Positions 43,937-52,618 of a stretch of DNA of 64,000 bases are shown piece after piece (positions within the stretch are counted from its first letter, which is position 1; every line of letters begins with the position of its first letter). A model generated the notes under the pieces. That model saw only the letters and a program-made list of their open reading frames with translations. It did no database searches and was not told where the DNA came from. The position numbers were made by a program, and so were the translations under genes. Source of the DNA: Actinoallomurus liliacearum. Lineage in GTDB: Bacteria > Actinomycetota > Actinomycetes > Streptosporangiales > Streptosporangiaceae. The stretch lies in NCBI RefSeq assembly GCF_039542035.1, contig NZ_BAABHJ010000023.1, positions 434,001 through 498,000 of the forward strand, written 5' to 3'.

Positions 43937-44226
43937 AGGAGCGCAACCGCGACACGGAAGATCCGGGGATCCACGAGTGGGTGCGGGGCGCGCAGCGCGT
44001 ACGCGGTGAAGAGGCCGAACACCAGCGCCGAGGCGGCGAACGCGCCGAGCACCGCGCGCCCTGGCGACCGTACCGGTCGCCGGGGCGCCGGCAGGGATCA
44101 GCAGGCAGGCGAACACCATTACGTACGCGTCGACGATCCAGAGCAGCTGCGGGACGAAGGATGCAGGGAGCTCGCGGACAGCTTCGGAATGGCCAGGTTG
44201 ATGGCAGCCACCCGCGCGACCTCGAC
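43937..44226 (-). pseudogene. Remnant of a DHA2-type MFS transporter
   Basis: Read on the minus strand, the pieces come in order but in different frames: VARVAAINLAIPKLSAS, then ASFVPQLLWIVDAYVMVFACLL (matching the first two helices of EmrB-like antiporters), then GLFTAYALRAPHPLVDPRIF, which in intact proteins lies hundreds of residues later. So a large internal deletion and at least two frameshifts are present, and the N-terminus lacks a start. The second terminator hairpin marks its end. It faces away from the LysR remnant, like an old divergent pair. Confidence 0.75.
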
Positions 44227-44238
44227 GGCGAGCCGACC

Positions 44239-44591
44239 GCCGAACGGTTCGCCGCGACCGAGCACCTGACGGTGTCACGACTGGGTGGGTTCGAGGGGGC
44301 GATCGACGCGGCTCGCAGAGCGGGGGTTGCGCCGCCGGGTGGTGGCCTCGGCGCCCAGGTTGTCCTCGGCCCGGGTCATGCTGACGGTGACCGATCTCGT
44401 CGGCCGGGCTGCCCGGCGGCTGCACACGCGTCGACGATCGAGCGGTTCGGACTCGTCGCGTTCGACCTGCCCGTCGAGGTGCCGTCCCCGCCGGTCGACA
44501 TGGTCTGGCACCGCCGACACCGGACGCGGCGCACGCGTGGCTGCGCCGCATCATCCGCGAGAGGGTCGCCGACGCCGTCGACGGGCCCTGA
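44239..44591 (+). pseudogene. Remnant of a LysR-type regulator, C-terminal domain
   Basis: Segments of the substrate-binding domain read in order across three frames: AERFAATEHLTVSRLGGFEGAID, then RRRVVASAPRLSSARVML and VTDLVGRAARRLH, then ERFGLVAFDLPVEVPSPPVD and VWHRRH, then DPAHAWLRRIIRERVADAVDG before a stop at 44589-44591. The DNA-binding half is gone. At least three frameshifts are needed. It was probably the regulator of the adjacent MFS gene. Confidence 0.75.
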
Positions 44592-44627
44592 CCCGGACCG
44601 CTCGGCGCGGGTGCCGTGGGGGTGAGT

Positions 44628-44996
44628 TCAGTGCTCGGCGCAGGTGCCGAAGACCTCGACGGTGTGGGTGACGTCCCGGAAGCCGTGCTCGGCGCCGACC
44701 GCCGCGGCCCACTTCTCCACCGCCGGGCCCTCGACCTCGACCGTACGGCCGCACACGCGGCAGACCAGGTGATGGTGATGCTCGTCCGTCCGGCACGCGC
44801 GGTAGATGGCCTCGCCTTCGTCGGTGCGCAGCACGTCGACCTCGCCGGCCTCGCTCAGCGACTGCAGGGCGCGGTACACGGTGGTCAGGCCGATCCGGGA
44901 GCCGGCGGCCCGCAGGTCGGCGTAGATGTCCTGGGCGCTGCGGAAACTCTCACAACCCGAGAGTGCCCGGCGCACGTCCTCCCGACGCCCGCTCAC
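44628..44996 (-). CDS. zur: Zinc uptake regulator Zur (Fur family)
   Basis: 122 residues. Winged helix with RSAQDIYADLRAAGSRIGLTTVYRAL, the Fur-family recognition helix, then the metal-binding TDEHHHHLVCRVCGRTVEVEG with the C-x2-C structural zinc pair, and a C-terminal CAEH. Gene position at the end of znuACB and the Zur box in the operon promoter support zinc rather than iron specificity. GTG 44996 overlaps the znuB stop by four bases (GTGA). Zur with bound zinc represses the operon, closing a feedback loop. Confidence 0.92.
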   Translation of the reverse strand: MSGRREDVRRALSGCESFRSAQDIYADLRAAGSRIGLTTVYRALQSLSEAGEVDVLRTDEGEAIYRACRTDEHHHHLVCRVCGRTVEVEGPAVEKWAAAVGAEHGFRDVTHTVEVFGTCAEH

Positions 44997-45814
44997 GTCA
45001 CGTCCGTTCGGCGCATACGCACCAGTCTCCCCGTTCCGACCGCGGCCAGGAAGACGGCCATCGCCAGAAGAACGATCGTCGGGCCGGGGGCGAAGTCGGC
45101 GTCCACCGAGACCCACAGCCCGCCGACGGAGGCCACGACCCCGACCACGACGGCGAGCCCGATCGTCGCCTTGAACCCGCGAGTGAGCTGCTGCGCCGCC
45201 GCGACCGGCACCACCATCAGCGCGCTGACCAGCAGCAGGCCCACCGCGCGCATCGCCACCACCACGGTCAGCGCCGCGACGATGGCGATCAGCAGCGACA
45301 GGAACCGGACCGGCAGGCCGCTGGCGCGGGCCACCTCCTCGTCCTGGCACAGGACGAACAGCTCCCGCCCGAACAACGCCAGGATGACGATGACCGCGAC
45401 GGCGAGGCCGGCGACGATGTACAGGTCGCCGGTGCCGACACTGCTGATCGAGCCGAACAGGTAACTGGAGAGGTTCGCGCTGCCGCCGGACAGGTTCGCG
45501 AACAGCACGCCGCCGGCGAGCCCGCCGTAGAACAGCAGGGCGAGGGCGACGTCGCCGCCGGTGCGCGTCCGCACCCGTAGCAGCTCGATCGCGACCGCGC
45601 CCAGCGCGGACACCACGAGCGCGAGGATGGTGGGGGAGGTGCTGGTCAGCAGGCCGAGACCCACACCGGTCAGGGCGATGTGGCCGATGCCGTCGCCGAG
45701 CAGGGCCAGCCGCCGCTGGACGATGAACGTGCCGACCGCCGGGGCCGCGACGCCCACGAGAACGGCGGCGATCAGCGCGCGGCGCAGGAAGTCGTAGGAC
45801 AAAAGTTCGATCAT
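44993..45814 (-). CDS. znuB: Zinc ABC transporter permease ZnuB
   Basis: 273 residues, ABC-3 family (metal) permease with about eight membrane helices. It opens ELLSYDFLRRALIAAVLVGVAAPAVGTFIVQRRLALLGDGIGH, continues with LVVSALGAVAIELLR, and has the AMRAVGLLLVSALMVVPVAAAQ segment that contacts the ATPase. It forms the membrane channel for zinc with ZnuC and ZnuA. The ATG overlaps the znuC stop (ATGA) and its own stop overlaps the zur start, so the whole operon is coupled. Confidence 0.93.
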   Translation of the reverse strand: MIELLSYDFLRRALIAAVLVGVAAPAVGTFIVQRRLALLGDGIGHIALTGVGLGLLTSTSPTILALVVSALGAVAIELLRVRTRTGGDVALALLFYGGLAGGVLFANLSGGSANLSSYLFGSISSVGTGDLYIVAGLAVAVIVILALFGRELFVLCQDEEVARASGLPVRFLSLLIAIVAALTVVVAMRAVGLLLVSALMVVPVAAAQQLTRGFKATIGLAVVVGVVASVGGLWVSVDADFAPGPTIVLLAMAVFLAAVGTGRLVRMRRTDVT

Positions 45815-46566
45815 GACAGCAGGTGTGGCTCCTCGGCCGGGGCGTGCGGGTGGACGTGGTCGTGGCCGGGCCGGGCGCACTCGCCCTGCGGCTTCGGAGG
45901 TGTGCCCTCGTGCGTGATCAGGCCGTTCTCCAGGACCACGGAACGGGTGATCAACGGCTCCATCGGCCCGAGCTCGTGGGCGACCAGCACGACCGTACGG
46001 CCCTCCGCGACCTGGCCGCGGAGCGTACGGGCGAGGGTCTCCTGGCTCGCGGCGTCGACGCCCGCCGTCGGCTCGTCCATGACGAAGACGTCCGGCTCAC
46101 CGGCGAGGGCGCGGGCGATCAGGACGCGCTGCTGCTGGCCGCCGGACAGCTCCTGCGCGGAGTCCCGGGCGCGGTCGGCCATGCCGACGGCCTCCAGGGC
46201 CCGGTCCACCGCGTGCCGGTCGGCGGCGGAGAACGGCCGGAACCGCGACTGCCGGGCGATCCGGCCCGACGACACGACCTCGCGCACGGTGGCGGGCACG
46301 CCGCCGCCGACCGACAGCCGCTGCGGGACGTACCCGACGCGCTTCCAGTCTTTGAACCGGGCCGGCGGCACGCCGTACAGCTCCACCCGCCCGGCCGACA
46401 GCGGGATCAGGCCCAGCAGCGAGCGGATCAACGTGGACTTGCCGGAGCCGTTCGGCCCCATCACGGCGAGCACCTCGCCCGGCTCGACGGTCAGGTCGAC
46501 GCCGCGCAGCACCGGGCGGCGGTCCAGCCGCACCTCGCCGCCTGTCATGCGGAACGGAACGGTCAT
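45811..46566 (-). CDS. znuC: Zinc ABC transporter ATP-binding protein ZnuC
   Basis: 251 residues. Walker A GPNGSGKSTLI near residue 40, signature LSGGQQQRVLIARAL near 140, Walker B VFVMDEPTAGVD and the H-loop VLVAHE. The C-terminal tail is His-rich (GHDHVHPHAPAEEPH), as expected for a zinc transporter subunit. I chose ATG 46566 because it overlaps the znuA stop (ATGA) and AGGA is placed before it; ATG 46572 would add two residues. Confidence 0.94.
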   Translation of the reverse strand: MTVPFRMTGGEVRLDRRPVLRGVDLTVEPGEVLAVMGPNGSGKSTLIRSLLGLIPLSAGRVELYGVPPARFKDWKRVGYVPQRLSVGGGVPATVREVVSSGRIARQSRFRPFSAADRHAVDRALEAVGMADRARDSAQELSGGQQQRVLIARALAGEPDVFVMDEPTAGVDAASQETLARTLRGQVAEGRTVVLVAHELGPMEPLITRSVVLENGLITHEGTPPKPQGECARPGHDHVHPHAPAEEPHLLS

Positions 46567-47453
46567 CGGCATCCTAGGGCTGGTCGCAGCGTCGCGAGAT
46601 CACGGCGCATGATCGAGAAGTAGTCGTCGGAGGACCCTCGCTTCACACCTTCGACGGGGTCCAGGACCTCGTTGCGCACGCCCGCCTCGTTCGCGAGCGT
46701 GGCGGCGGTCTTCGGGCTGGCGAGCGTCTCGGTGAAGACGGTGGTGGCCTGCGTACGCCGAACGAGCTGGGTCAGACTCGCCAGGCGGCCGGGTGACGGC
46801 TCGGCCTCGGGGTCCAGGCCGGTCACGCCGACCTGGGTCAGGCCGTACCGCTCGGCCAGGTAGCCGAACGCCGAGTGGCCCGTGACGATCTCCTTACGGG
46901 CGCAGTCGCGCAGGCCCGTACGGAACTCCCCGTCCAGGGCGGTCAGCTTCGTGACGACCTGCGCGGCGCGCGACCGGTACCCCGCCGCGTGCGCGGGGTC
47001 GATCGCGGCGAGACGTTCTCCGAGGGCGGTCGCGACGGTCGCGAACCTGTTCGGATCCAGCCACAGGTGCGGGTCCTCGGCGCCGTGGTCGGCCTCGTCC
47101 TGCGGGGCGGGCAGCGTCTTCACCAGCGAGGATGCGTCGAGGGAGTGATGCTTGGCGTGTTCGCGCACGGCCTTGTCGACGGCCGGCTGCACGCCCTTGA
47201 TGTAGAAGGCCAGCTTCGACTCGCCCACGTCGATCACCTGGCGTGGGGTCAGTTCCAGGTCGTGGGGTTCGGCACCGGGCTTGGTGAGGTTCTGCACGGA
47301 GCCGTCAGGACCGGCGACCTGCTCGGCGAGCCACGCCAGCGGATAGAAGGCCGCGACGATCTTCGGGTCACCGTGGCCGCCGGTCCGCGCCCCGCAGGCG
47401 GTCACCAGCAGCGCGGCGCCGAGCACGAAGGGCAGGAGTCGTCGGTATCGCAC
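46563..47453 (-). CDS. znuA: Zinc-binding lipoprotein ZnuA
   Basis: 296 residues. Signal peptide with lipobox (RRLLPFVLGAALLVTACG), then the cluster A-1/ZnuA fold with metal ligands in LTKPGAEPHDLELTPRQ, the Asp/His-rich EADHGAEDPHLWLDP loop, and VTGHSAFGYLAERY. It captures zinc outside the membrane for ZnuBC. GTG 47453 is placed so that the -10 hexamer lies six bases upstream, making the transcript leaderless. A Zur box lies in the promoter. The stop overlaps znuC. Confidence 0.93.
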   Translation of the reverse strand: MRYRRLLPFVLGAALLVTACGARTGGHGDPKIVAAFYPLAWLAEQVAGPDGSVQNLTKPGAEPHDLELTPRQVIDVGESKLAFYIKGVQPAVDKAVREHAKHHSLDASSLVKTLPAPQDEADHGAEDPHLWLDPNRFATVATALGERLAAIDPAHAAGYRSRAAQVVTKLTALDGEFRTGLRDCARKEIVTGHSAFGYLAERYGLTQVGVTGLDPEAEPSPGRLASLTQLVRRTQATTVFTETLASPKTAATLANEAGVRNEVLDPVEGVKRGSSDDYFSIMRRDLATLRPALGCR

Positions 47454-47459
47454 GGTCCG

Positions 47460-47489
47460 AGTATGGATGAATATGAAAATGATTGTCAA
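47460..47489 (-). promoter_or_regulatory. znuA promoter
   Basis: On the minus strand TTGACA (47484-47489) and CATACT (47460-47465) are spaced by 18 bases. The -10 ends 6 bases before GTG 47453, consistent with leaderless transcription of znuACB-zur. Confidence 0.65.
47474..47488. promoter_or_regulatory. Zur box
   Basis: TGAAAATGATTGTCA (plus-strand sense) is close to the 15-bp actinobacterial Zur consensus TGAAAATGATTTTCA. It lies between the -35 and -10 of the znuA promoter, where zinc-loaded Zur would block RNA polymerase. Confidence 0.88.
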
Positions 47490-47512
47490 AACCGTACATG
47501 TCCGATAGCTGG

Positions 47513-47800
47513 TCAGCCCACCAGCTTCCCGACCGCCGCCACGAGGATGACCAGCGGCACCACGAGCCTGACCAGGCGATGGGAGGCGCTGCGCACCGGC
47601 GCGGCCAGGAACGCGAACCACAGGAGAACGGCCAGCACCACCAGCAGCACGCCGCCGGCCACCCCCGGAACCGCCAGCCCCGCGATCAGCAGCGCGGGCA
47701 GGACCACCAGCGGAACCCAGCGGGGAAGCTGGTGGAGATAGACGAAGAACACGGCGCTGCGCTGCTGGAGTTTGGAAGCCACGCTCCCATCGTCGCGCAT
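47513..47800 (-). CDS. Small membrane protein (DUF6703-like)
   Basis: 95 residues from ATG 47800 (GTG 47782 is an in-frame alternative). After a short charged start (VASKLQQRSAVFFVYLHQLPRWVP) come three hydrophobic stretches: LVVLPALLIAGLAVPG, VLLVVLAVLLWFAFL and LVRLVVPLVILVAAVGKLV. It resembles a small actinobacterial membrane family seen near znuA, but I cannot confirm the family. It lies upstream of znuA on the same strand with its own stop 60 bases before the znuA start. Function unknown. Confidence 0.6.
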   Translation of the reverse strand: MRDDGSVASKLQQRSAVFFVYLHQLPRWVPLVVLPALLIAGLAVPGVAGGVLLVVLAVLLWFAFLAAPVRSASHRLVRLVVPLVILVAAVGKLVG

Positions 47801-47848
47801 CGGCGTCCCGCGCGGGGAGATCGCCTCGCGTACCGGCATGATGGACGG

Positions 47849-48130
47849 GTGCTCGCCATCACCCGATACCGCGTCCCCGAGACCGAGACCGAGACGTTCG
47901 TCAAGACGGCGCACGAGGTGCTCCGCTCCCTCGCCGGCAGCCCCGGCCACCGCTCCGGCGGCCTCGCCCGCTCCGTCGACGAGCCGGACCTGTGGGCGAT
48001 GGTGACCTACTGGGACGGCGCCGGCTTCTATCGCCGAGCGCTCGGCGCGTACGACGTCCGGCTGGCCCTGATCCCGCTCTCGACGCTCGCCATCGACGAG
48101 CCGGGCGCGTACGAGATCGTCGACCCCTGA
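47849..48130 (+). CDS. Antibiotic biosynthesis monooxygenase (ABM) domain protein
   Basis: 93 residues with the ferredoxin-like ABM fold pattern: LAITRYRVPETETETFVKTAHEVL, then SPGHRSGGLARSVDEPDLWAMVTYWDGAGFYRRALGAYDV. Members include small monooxygenases and heme-degrading IsdG-like enzymes, but many are of unknown function. No cofactor residue is diagnostic. GTG 47849 start. It is divergent from the small membrane protein gene across about 50 bases. Confidence 0.78.
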   Translation: MLAITRYRVPETETETFVKTAHEVLRSLAGSPGHRSGGLARSVDEPDLWAMVTYWDGAGFYRRALGAYDVRLALIPLSTLAIDEPGAYEIVDP

Positions 48131-48245
48131 GTAAAGAGCGGCCTTCCTGGCGTCGAAGACCTGCTCAGCCCCCGCGCGCGCCCCACGACCGTCCCGCCCG
48201 CCGCGCCGATCATCGTCGTACGGACGACGATCGTGGGGGGACGCC

Positions 48246-49433
48246 TTGCGCCGTGCCATGCTGCTCGCCGGAATCCTCGGAACGTTGCTCCCGGGCCCTG
48301 CCCAGGCGGACACCGACGTCCATTACCAGGGACTCCGCATCCCGGTGCCCGCCGGATGGGAGGTCCACCACCTCGGCCCCCGCTCCACGGAGTGCCTCCG
48401 CTTCGACCGGCGCGCGCTCTACCTGGGCCCGGCCGGGGAACACCAGCTCTGCCCCGCCCACGCCGTCGGCCGCACCACGGCGATCCACGTCGAACCCCTC
48501 ACCGCGCAGACCAACGCCCTCGTCACCGGCCTCCTCGCGGGGCGAGCCGAGACCGGACACCCGCCGGGCCTCTGGGTACGCGATCCGGCCGCCCACGAGA
48601 TCCGGATCGCGGTGCCGCAGGCCGGCGCGTTCATCACCGGCTCGTACGGCCCGAGCGCCCAGGACCTCGAACGCGTCCTGACCCACATCACCGTCGATCC
48701 GCCCCCGGCCGAAGGCTCCGCCGAACGCCACAGCGGTGTCGCCCACCGCCGCAGCTGGGTGAGAGGCGACGGCTTCGACACCTGCCACGCGCCGTCCCTC
48801 GACGCCATGCAGGCCTGGCGCAAGCACTTCGTCGCCGCGAACGTCTACATCGGCGGTGTCTCCCGCGCCTGTCCCGACGGCAGGCTGTCGCACGACTGGA
48901 TCGCCGCCGTACGGGCCATGGGCTGGCGCCTGATCCCGACCTACGTCGGCCCGCAGGCGCCCTGCGGCCCGCACCGCGTCAACTTCACTCCCGACAGCGC
49001 CCTCGACGACGCGCGGGCCGCGGCCAAGGACGCCGTCGGCCGCGCCCGTCTCCTCGGACTGCGCCGGCACACGCCGATCTACTACGACATGGAGGCGTAC
49101 CACCGGCACGACCCCGTCTGCCGCCACGCGGTCCTCGACTTCGTCGACGCGTGGACCAGGCGGGTCCGTGCGCTCGGGTACGTCCCGGGCTACTACAGCA
49201 GCGTCACCTCGGGCATCCGCGACCTGGCCGATGCCAAGGGCATCAAGAAGCCCACCGCCCTCTGGTTCGCCCATTGGGACAAGAAACCCGACCCGTGGGA
49301 GGACCGGTACGTGCCACGCGGTTGGTGGCCCGGCCACCGCCGCATCAAGCAGTACCGCGGCGACCACCGCGAGACCCACGGGGGCTACACGCTGAACATC
49401 GACAACGACGCCGTCGACGGCTACGTACGCTGA
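48246..49433 (+). CDS. Secreted DUF1906 (Rv2525c-like) glycoside hydrolase-like protein
   Basis: About 395 residues. A signal peptide (RRAMLLAGILGTLLPGPAQA) is followed by a ~130-residue N-terminal domain and then the DUF1906 TIM-barrel-like domain from GFDTCHAPSLDAMQAWRK, with the acidic IYYDMEAYHR strand motif and WFAHWDKKP. It probably acts on peptidoglycan or a glycan outside the cell; the family includes Rv2525c of mycobacteria, a Tat substrate. There is no clear twin-arginine consensus with following Phe/Leu here. TTG 48246 has a G-rich site before it; ATG 48258 is possible. Confidence 0.78.
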   Translation: MRRAMLLAGILGTLLPGPAQADTDVHYQGLRIPVPAGWEVHHLGPRSTECLRFDRRALYLGPAGEHQLCPAHAVGRTTAIHVEPLTAQTNALVTGLLAGRAETGHPPGLWVRDPAAHEIRIAVPQAGAFITGSYGPSAQDLERVLTHITVDPPPAEGSAERHSGVAHRRSWVRGDGFDTCHAPSLDAMQAWRKHFVAANVYIGGVSRACPDGRLSHDWIAAVRAMGWRLIPTYVGPQAPCGPHRVNFTPDSALDDARAAAKDAVGRARLLGLRRHTPIYYDMEAYHRHDPVCRHAVLDFVDAWTRRVRALGYVPGYYSSVTSGIRDLADAKGIKKPTALWFAHWDKKPDPWEDRYVPRGWWPGHRRIKQYRGDHRETHGGYTLNIDNDAVDGYVR

Positions 49434-49630
49434 CCGAAACAGTCAACCCGACCAGCCGAAACCGGGTGGGATCTGGTCGTGAGGGGTTCACCTGCGAATC
49501 TCCGGCGGTATACCGGACACAGCGGAATCTTTCGGTTATTCGGCCCTCGACATGACAGCCGGTCGTTCTGTAACTTGACAAATCTTGAGCAGGGCACGGG
49601 GGTGCACAAGTCAAGAAGGGGGACGGCCGC

Positions 49631-50080
49631 ATGCCGCCGCTGAACGAAGGGGGCGCACAGCCGGGGTCGCAGTACCCCAAGGTCTGGGTCGGGGGCGGTG
49701 ATCCGGACATCAAGTGGGACCCAGCCAAGATTGCCCGCGCCGCTTCGATCCTCGAAGAAGCGCTGAAAACCCTCGCCGGCACTGGAGCCTTGAGTGGTCT
49801 TGAAACCGGTGGCCTCGTCACTGCGGCAGACCTGGGTGACTGGGATGCAGGCCGGGCCCTCGCCGGCACTACACAAGCAGCGCATGAACGCATCACCGGC
49901 GTCCTCTCGGACTTCTTGGGGGAGTACGCCGGAGCCGCACAGATGCTTCGCAAGATGGCCGACCACTATGCCACCGTTGAGCGCGGACTGACGTCGCATG
50001 CGCGGCAGATCGGTGTGCAAGACCGGCCGCAGACTTCAACGGACAACCCCACTTGGCACAACGTGCCTTCGGCAGACTGA
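49631..50080 (+). CDS. WXG100-like helical protein (ESX-associated)
   Basis: 149 residues. A short disordered start precedes a helical bundle, with ADLGDWDAGRALAGTTQAAHERI (a W-D-A-G turn resembling WxG) between the predicted helices and a long helix VLSDFLGEYAGAAQMLRKMADHYATVE. It looks like an early component or substrate of a type VII-like system. No family can be named for certain. ATG 49631 with a purine-rich AAGGGGGA stretch upstream. First gene of the island; the next starts 13 bases after it. Confidence 0.6.
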   Translation: MPPLNEGGAQPGSQYPKVWVGGGDPDIKWDPAKIARAASILEEALKTLAGTGALSGLETGGLVTAADLGDWDAGRALAGTTQAAHERITGVLSDFLGEYAGAAQMLRKMADHYATVERGLTSHARQIGVQDRPQTSTDNPTWHNVPSAD

Positions 50081-50093
50081 CGCGGGACTCATC

Positions 50094-51494
50094 ATGGCCG
50101 TTGACCACCACACCTATGTTATCAAGAGCGGTGAGCGACCTCATGGGGCTGGTTCTTATGGACGCCCAGAGGACGTCAAGAACATGATCGATGGCACGCA
50201 TCCGCGCAAGATCACCGATGTAGCCCAGGCCTATGACGCAATGGGCAACGCAATCATCGATGTACAGAACGCGCTCTGGGAGGCGGCCAAGGTCCTGGCC
50301 GATCACTGGGCTGGTCCCGCAGCCGACACCGCCCAGTCGGCTTTGCGCCGGCTGTACGCGACAGCGGGAGAGCTCGTCGTCCGAAGCAACGAAACGGCCA
50401 AGACCCTCCAGTGGTATGGCGGGTCGATCCTCCCGATGTACAGGGCCATCCAGTGGCCTCAGAAGAACACCGACTCGCCAGCTGCCGCAGCAGCGGCTGA
50501 CCAGGTCATGAAGAACCTCAACGAGCGCATCGCCCAGACATGGGATGGCATGCCGCCTCAAATCGAGAAGAACCTACCGCTGTACACGGATCGTGGCGAC
50601 CGCGGCAATGATGGTGCCGGGCCAGTGAACGACCCAGGTGGAGGGACTGGAGGAGGCTACACCGGATCAGGAGGAGTCCATGTTCCGCGCTCTTCCGGCG
50701 TGCACGTGCCTCTTCCTCGAGACGGTGGAGATTCGCCACATGGCTCAGTAAGTCGTGCCCCTCACCCCGGTGCCGGCGGCGCCGACCTGGCCGGAGGGAC
50801 GCCTTCCACACCTGGCGGCCTTGGCGGAGGACCCCTTCTAGGGAACAATCCTCTACCGGGGAGTGCCACCGGTGGTTCGGCTCTTGTGCCAGGAGCACCA
50901 GGGCCCATGGGGCTAGGGCTCGGGAGTTCAGGAGGGACGTTCCTTCCTGGTATCTCGAGAGCCGGTGTCGGGAGAATGAACGCCCCGGGAGAGCTGGAAC
51001 CTCCGAGGGCCGCCGAACGTGGCCAGGCTGCCGGACCGAGTTCAGGCGCTGGACGGAGTGCTGAAAACGGGCTGCCTCTAGCATCCGGAGGCGGCGGATC
51101 AGATGAGAAGGAACGCGGGCGGACAACCTGGCTTTCCGAGGACCGTGACGTCTGGACGGGTGACGCCGGTGCTGTGCCTGGCGTGATCGGTGACGCACCG
51201 AATCTGTTGGAACGTAGACAGCAGAATGACGATGAGCTGCTTACGGTCGATGAGCTCCAGGAGCTACTCAATCTCGTCGACGAGCCGGCGAAGGAGACCG
51301 GTGAAGACCTCAACCAACCATCCACGTTCTACATCGCCCACGAATCGGCCTTGCTGGAAGGTCTCGATAGCGAGAACACGCACGTCGTCAATAGCGCGCA
51401 GACGTCATTTGCGCTGGGCGACGAGAATCTCATCGAGTTTGATGGTGATTTCTTCGGTCCTGACGATGATGCCTCCGGCATACAGCGCGCCTAG
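50094..51494 (+). CDS. PPE/WXG100-like protein with Gly/Pro-rich and acidic C-terminus
   Basis: 466 residues. Residues ~40-140 form a WXG100/PPE-like helical domain: AMGNAIIDVQNALWEAAKVLADHWAGPAAD (WAG in place of WxG) and later helices. A Gly/Ser/Pro-rich region (~170-330) follows, and the last ~90 residues are strongly acidic (DDELLTVDELQELLNLVDEP ... GDFFGPDDDASG). This recalls ESX-secreted substrates. ATG 50094. The last 29 bases overlap the next gene's start, so they are co-expressed. Function unknown. Confidence 0.65.
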   Translation: MAVDHHTYVIKSGERPHGAGSYGRPEDVKNMIDGTHPRKITDVAQAYDAMGNAIIDVQNALWEAAKVLADHWAGPAADTAQSALRRLYATAGELVVRSNETAKTLQWYGGSILPMYRAIQWPQKNTDSPAAAAAADQVMKNLNERIAQTWDGMPPQIEKNLPLYTDRGDRGNDGAGPVNDPGGGTGGGYTGSGGVHVPRSSGVHVPLPRDGGDSPHGSVSRAPHPGAGGADLAGGTPSTPGGLGGGPLLGNNPLPGSATGGSALVPGAPGPMGLGLGSSGGTFLPGISRAGVGRMNAPGELEPPRAAERGQAAGPSSGAGRSAENGLPLASGGGGSDEKERGRTTWLSEDRDVWTGDAGAVPGVIGDAPNLLERRQQNDDELLTVDELQELLNLVDEPAKETGEDLNQPSTFYIAHESALLEGLDSENTHVVNSAQTSFALGDENLIEFDGDFFGPDDDASGIQRA

Positions 51495-52584
51495 GCCCCG
51501 AGCGGAAGAATGGTGGTTTGGCACCTGGGATATCCAAAGCAAGGTCTGGCCGATTAGTACGGGGAAAGGCGTCACCGTCGCAGTCATCGATAGTGGAGTC
51601 AACGCGAACCTCCCAGATCTGCATGGCGTGGTCGAATCTGGAACCGACGTAGAGACCGGCAAGGGTGACGGCCGCGCGGATATCGATACCTTGGAAAACG
51701 GCCACGGAACTGCAATGGCAGCCCTGATCGCTGGCCAGGGAAGCGGTGTTGGAATGGTTGGCGTTGCTCCCGGTGCGAGAATCTTGCCAATACGTGCTCA
51801 AGGCGGTCGTGCGGAACTCGCGGACGGGATTCGGTACGCTGTCGATCACGGTGCTGAGGTAATCAACGTCTCCCAAGGCTTGCCGGACTTTATCGGGTGC
51901 GACAACAAGACTAAATCAGCCGTTTCCTATGCTCTCGAACATGATGCGGTCATCGTTGCGTCGGCGGGCAATGATGGTAATGGCCGCAACGTCCCCGAGT
52001 GGCCGGGGGAATGCCCGGGAGTCCTTGCAGTGGGTGCCGTGGACCACCTGTTCAGCCCATGGGTGAAAACGCAACGGCAGCCGTATGTGGCAGTAGCGGC
52101 CCCAGGCGTTCGTGCAGGGTCTATCGATCGAACGGGAAAGTTTGTTCCGGATTGGGACGGAACAAGCCAGGCGTCGGCGCTGACCTCAAGTGTCGTCGCT
52201 CTGGTGAGGTCTAAGTTTCCTAATATGCGCGCCCGTCAGGTTGTACAGCGAATCGTCGCCACCGCCCGCGACGTCGGACCGCGCGGCCGTGACGACCTAA
52301 CAGGATATGGCCTGGTACGTCCCTACCATGCTTTGGTCGACAAGGTCGCATCTGATGCGCCGAATCCAGTGTTCAGTGCATGGGAGAGCGCTCGCGCGGC
52401 CGCGAGTACCCATGCATCTGCGGTTTCGAAGCCGCAGATCGAGCAGTCACCGGGACCCGCCTACGCCACTAAGCGACGCGGTACATTGGCGATTCTTATG
52501 GCAGTTGGGATTGTCGCAGGCGTGGCGGCCGTAGCGGTATGCGCTCTCATTAGGGTAAGAAATCGAAGGCGGGTGTCCCGATGA
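51466..52584 (+). CDS. Mycosin-like subtilase, type VII secretion-associated
   Basis: 372 residues. Peptidase S8 with a full triad: Asp42 in VTVAVIDSGVNANLPDL, His80 in ENGHGTAMAALIAG and Ser234 in DGTSQASAL. It has one C-terminal membrane helix near residues 338-360 (LAILMAVGIVAGVAAVAV) and a basic tail, like MycP. However there is no N-terminal signal peptide: residues 1-40 are PPAYSAPRPRAEEWWFGTWD and polar. No eccB, eccC, eccD or eccE is nearby. ATG 51466 (or 51469) lies inside the previous gene's end, which is the only supported start. Confidence 0.78.
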   Translation: MMPPAYSAPRPRAEEWWFGTWDIQSKVWPISTGKGVTVAVIDSGVNANLPDLHGVVESGTDVETGKGDGRADIDTLENGHGTAMAALIAGQGSGVGMVGVAPGARILPIRAQGGRAELADGIRYAVDHGAEVINVSQGLPDFIGCDNKTKSAVSYALEHDAVIVASAGNDGNGRNVPEWPGECPGVLAVGAVDHLFSPWVKTQRQPYVAVAAPGVRAGSIDRTGKFVPDWDGTSQASALTSSVVALVRSKFPNMRARQVVQRIVATARDVGPRGRDDLTGYGLVRPYHALVDKVASDAPNPVFSAWESARAAASTHASAVSKPQIEQSPGPAYATKRRGTLAILMAVGIVAGVAAVAVCALIRVRNRRRVSR

Positions 52585-52618
52585 CATGTTTTCTATCAAT
52601 TATTAAGAAGCTGAGGTA

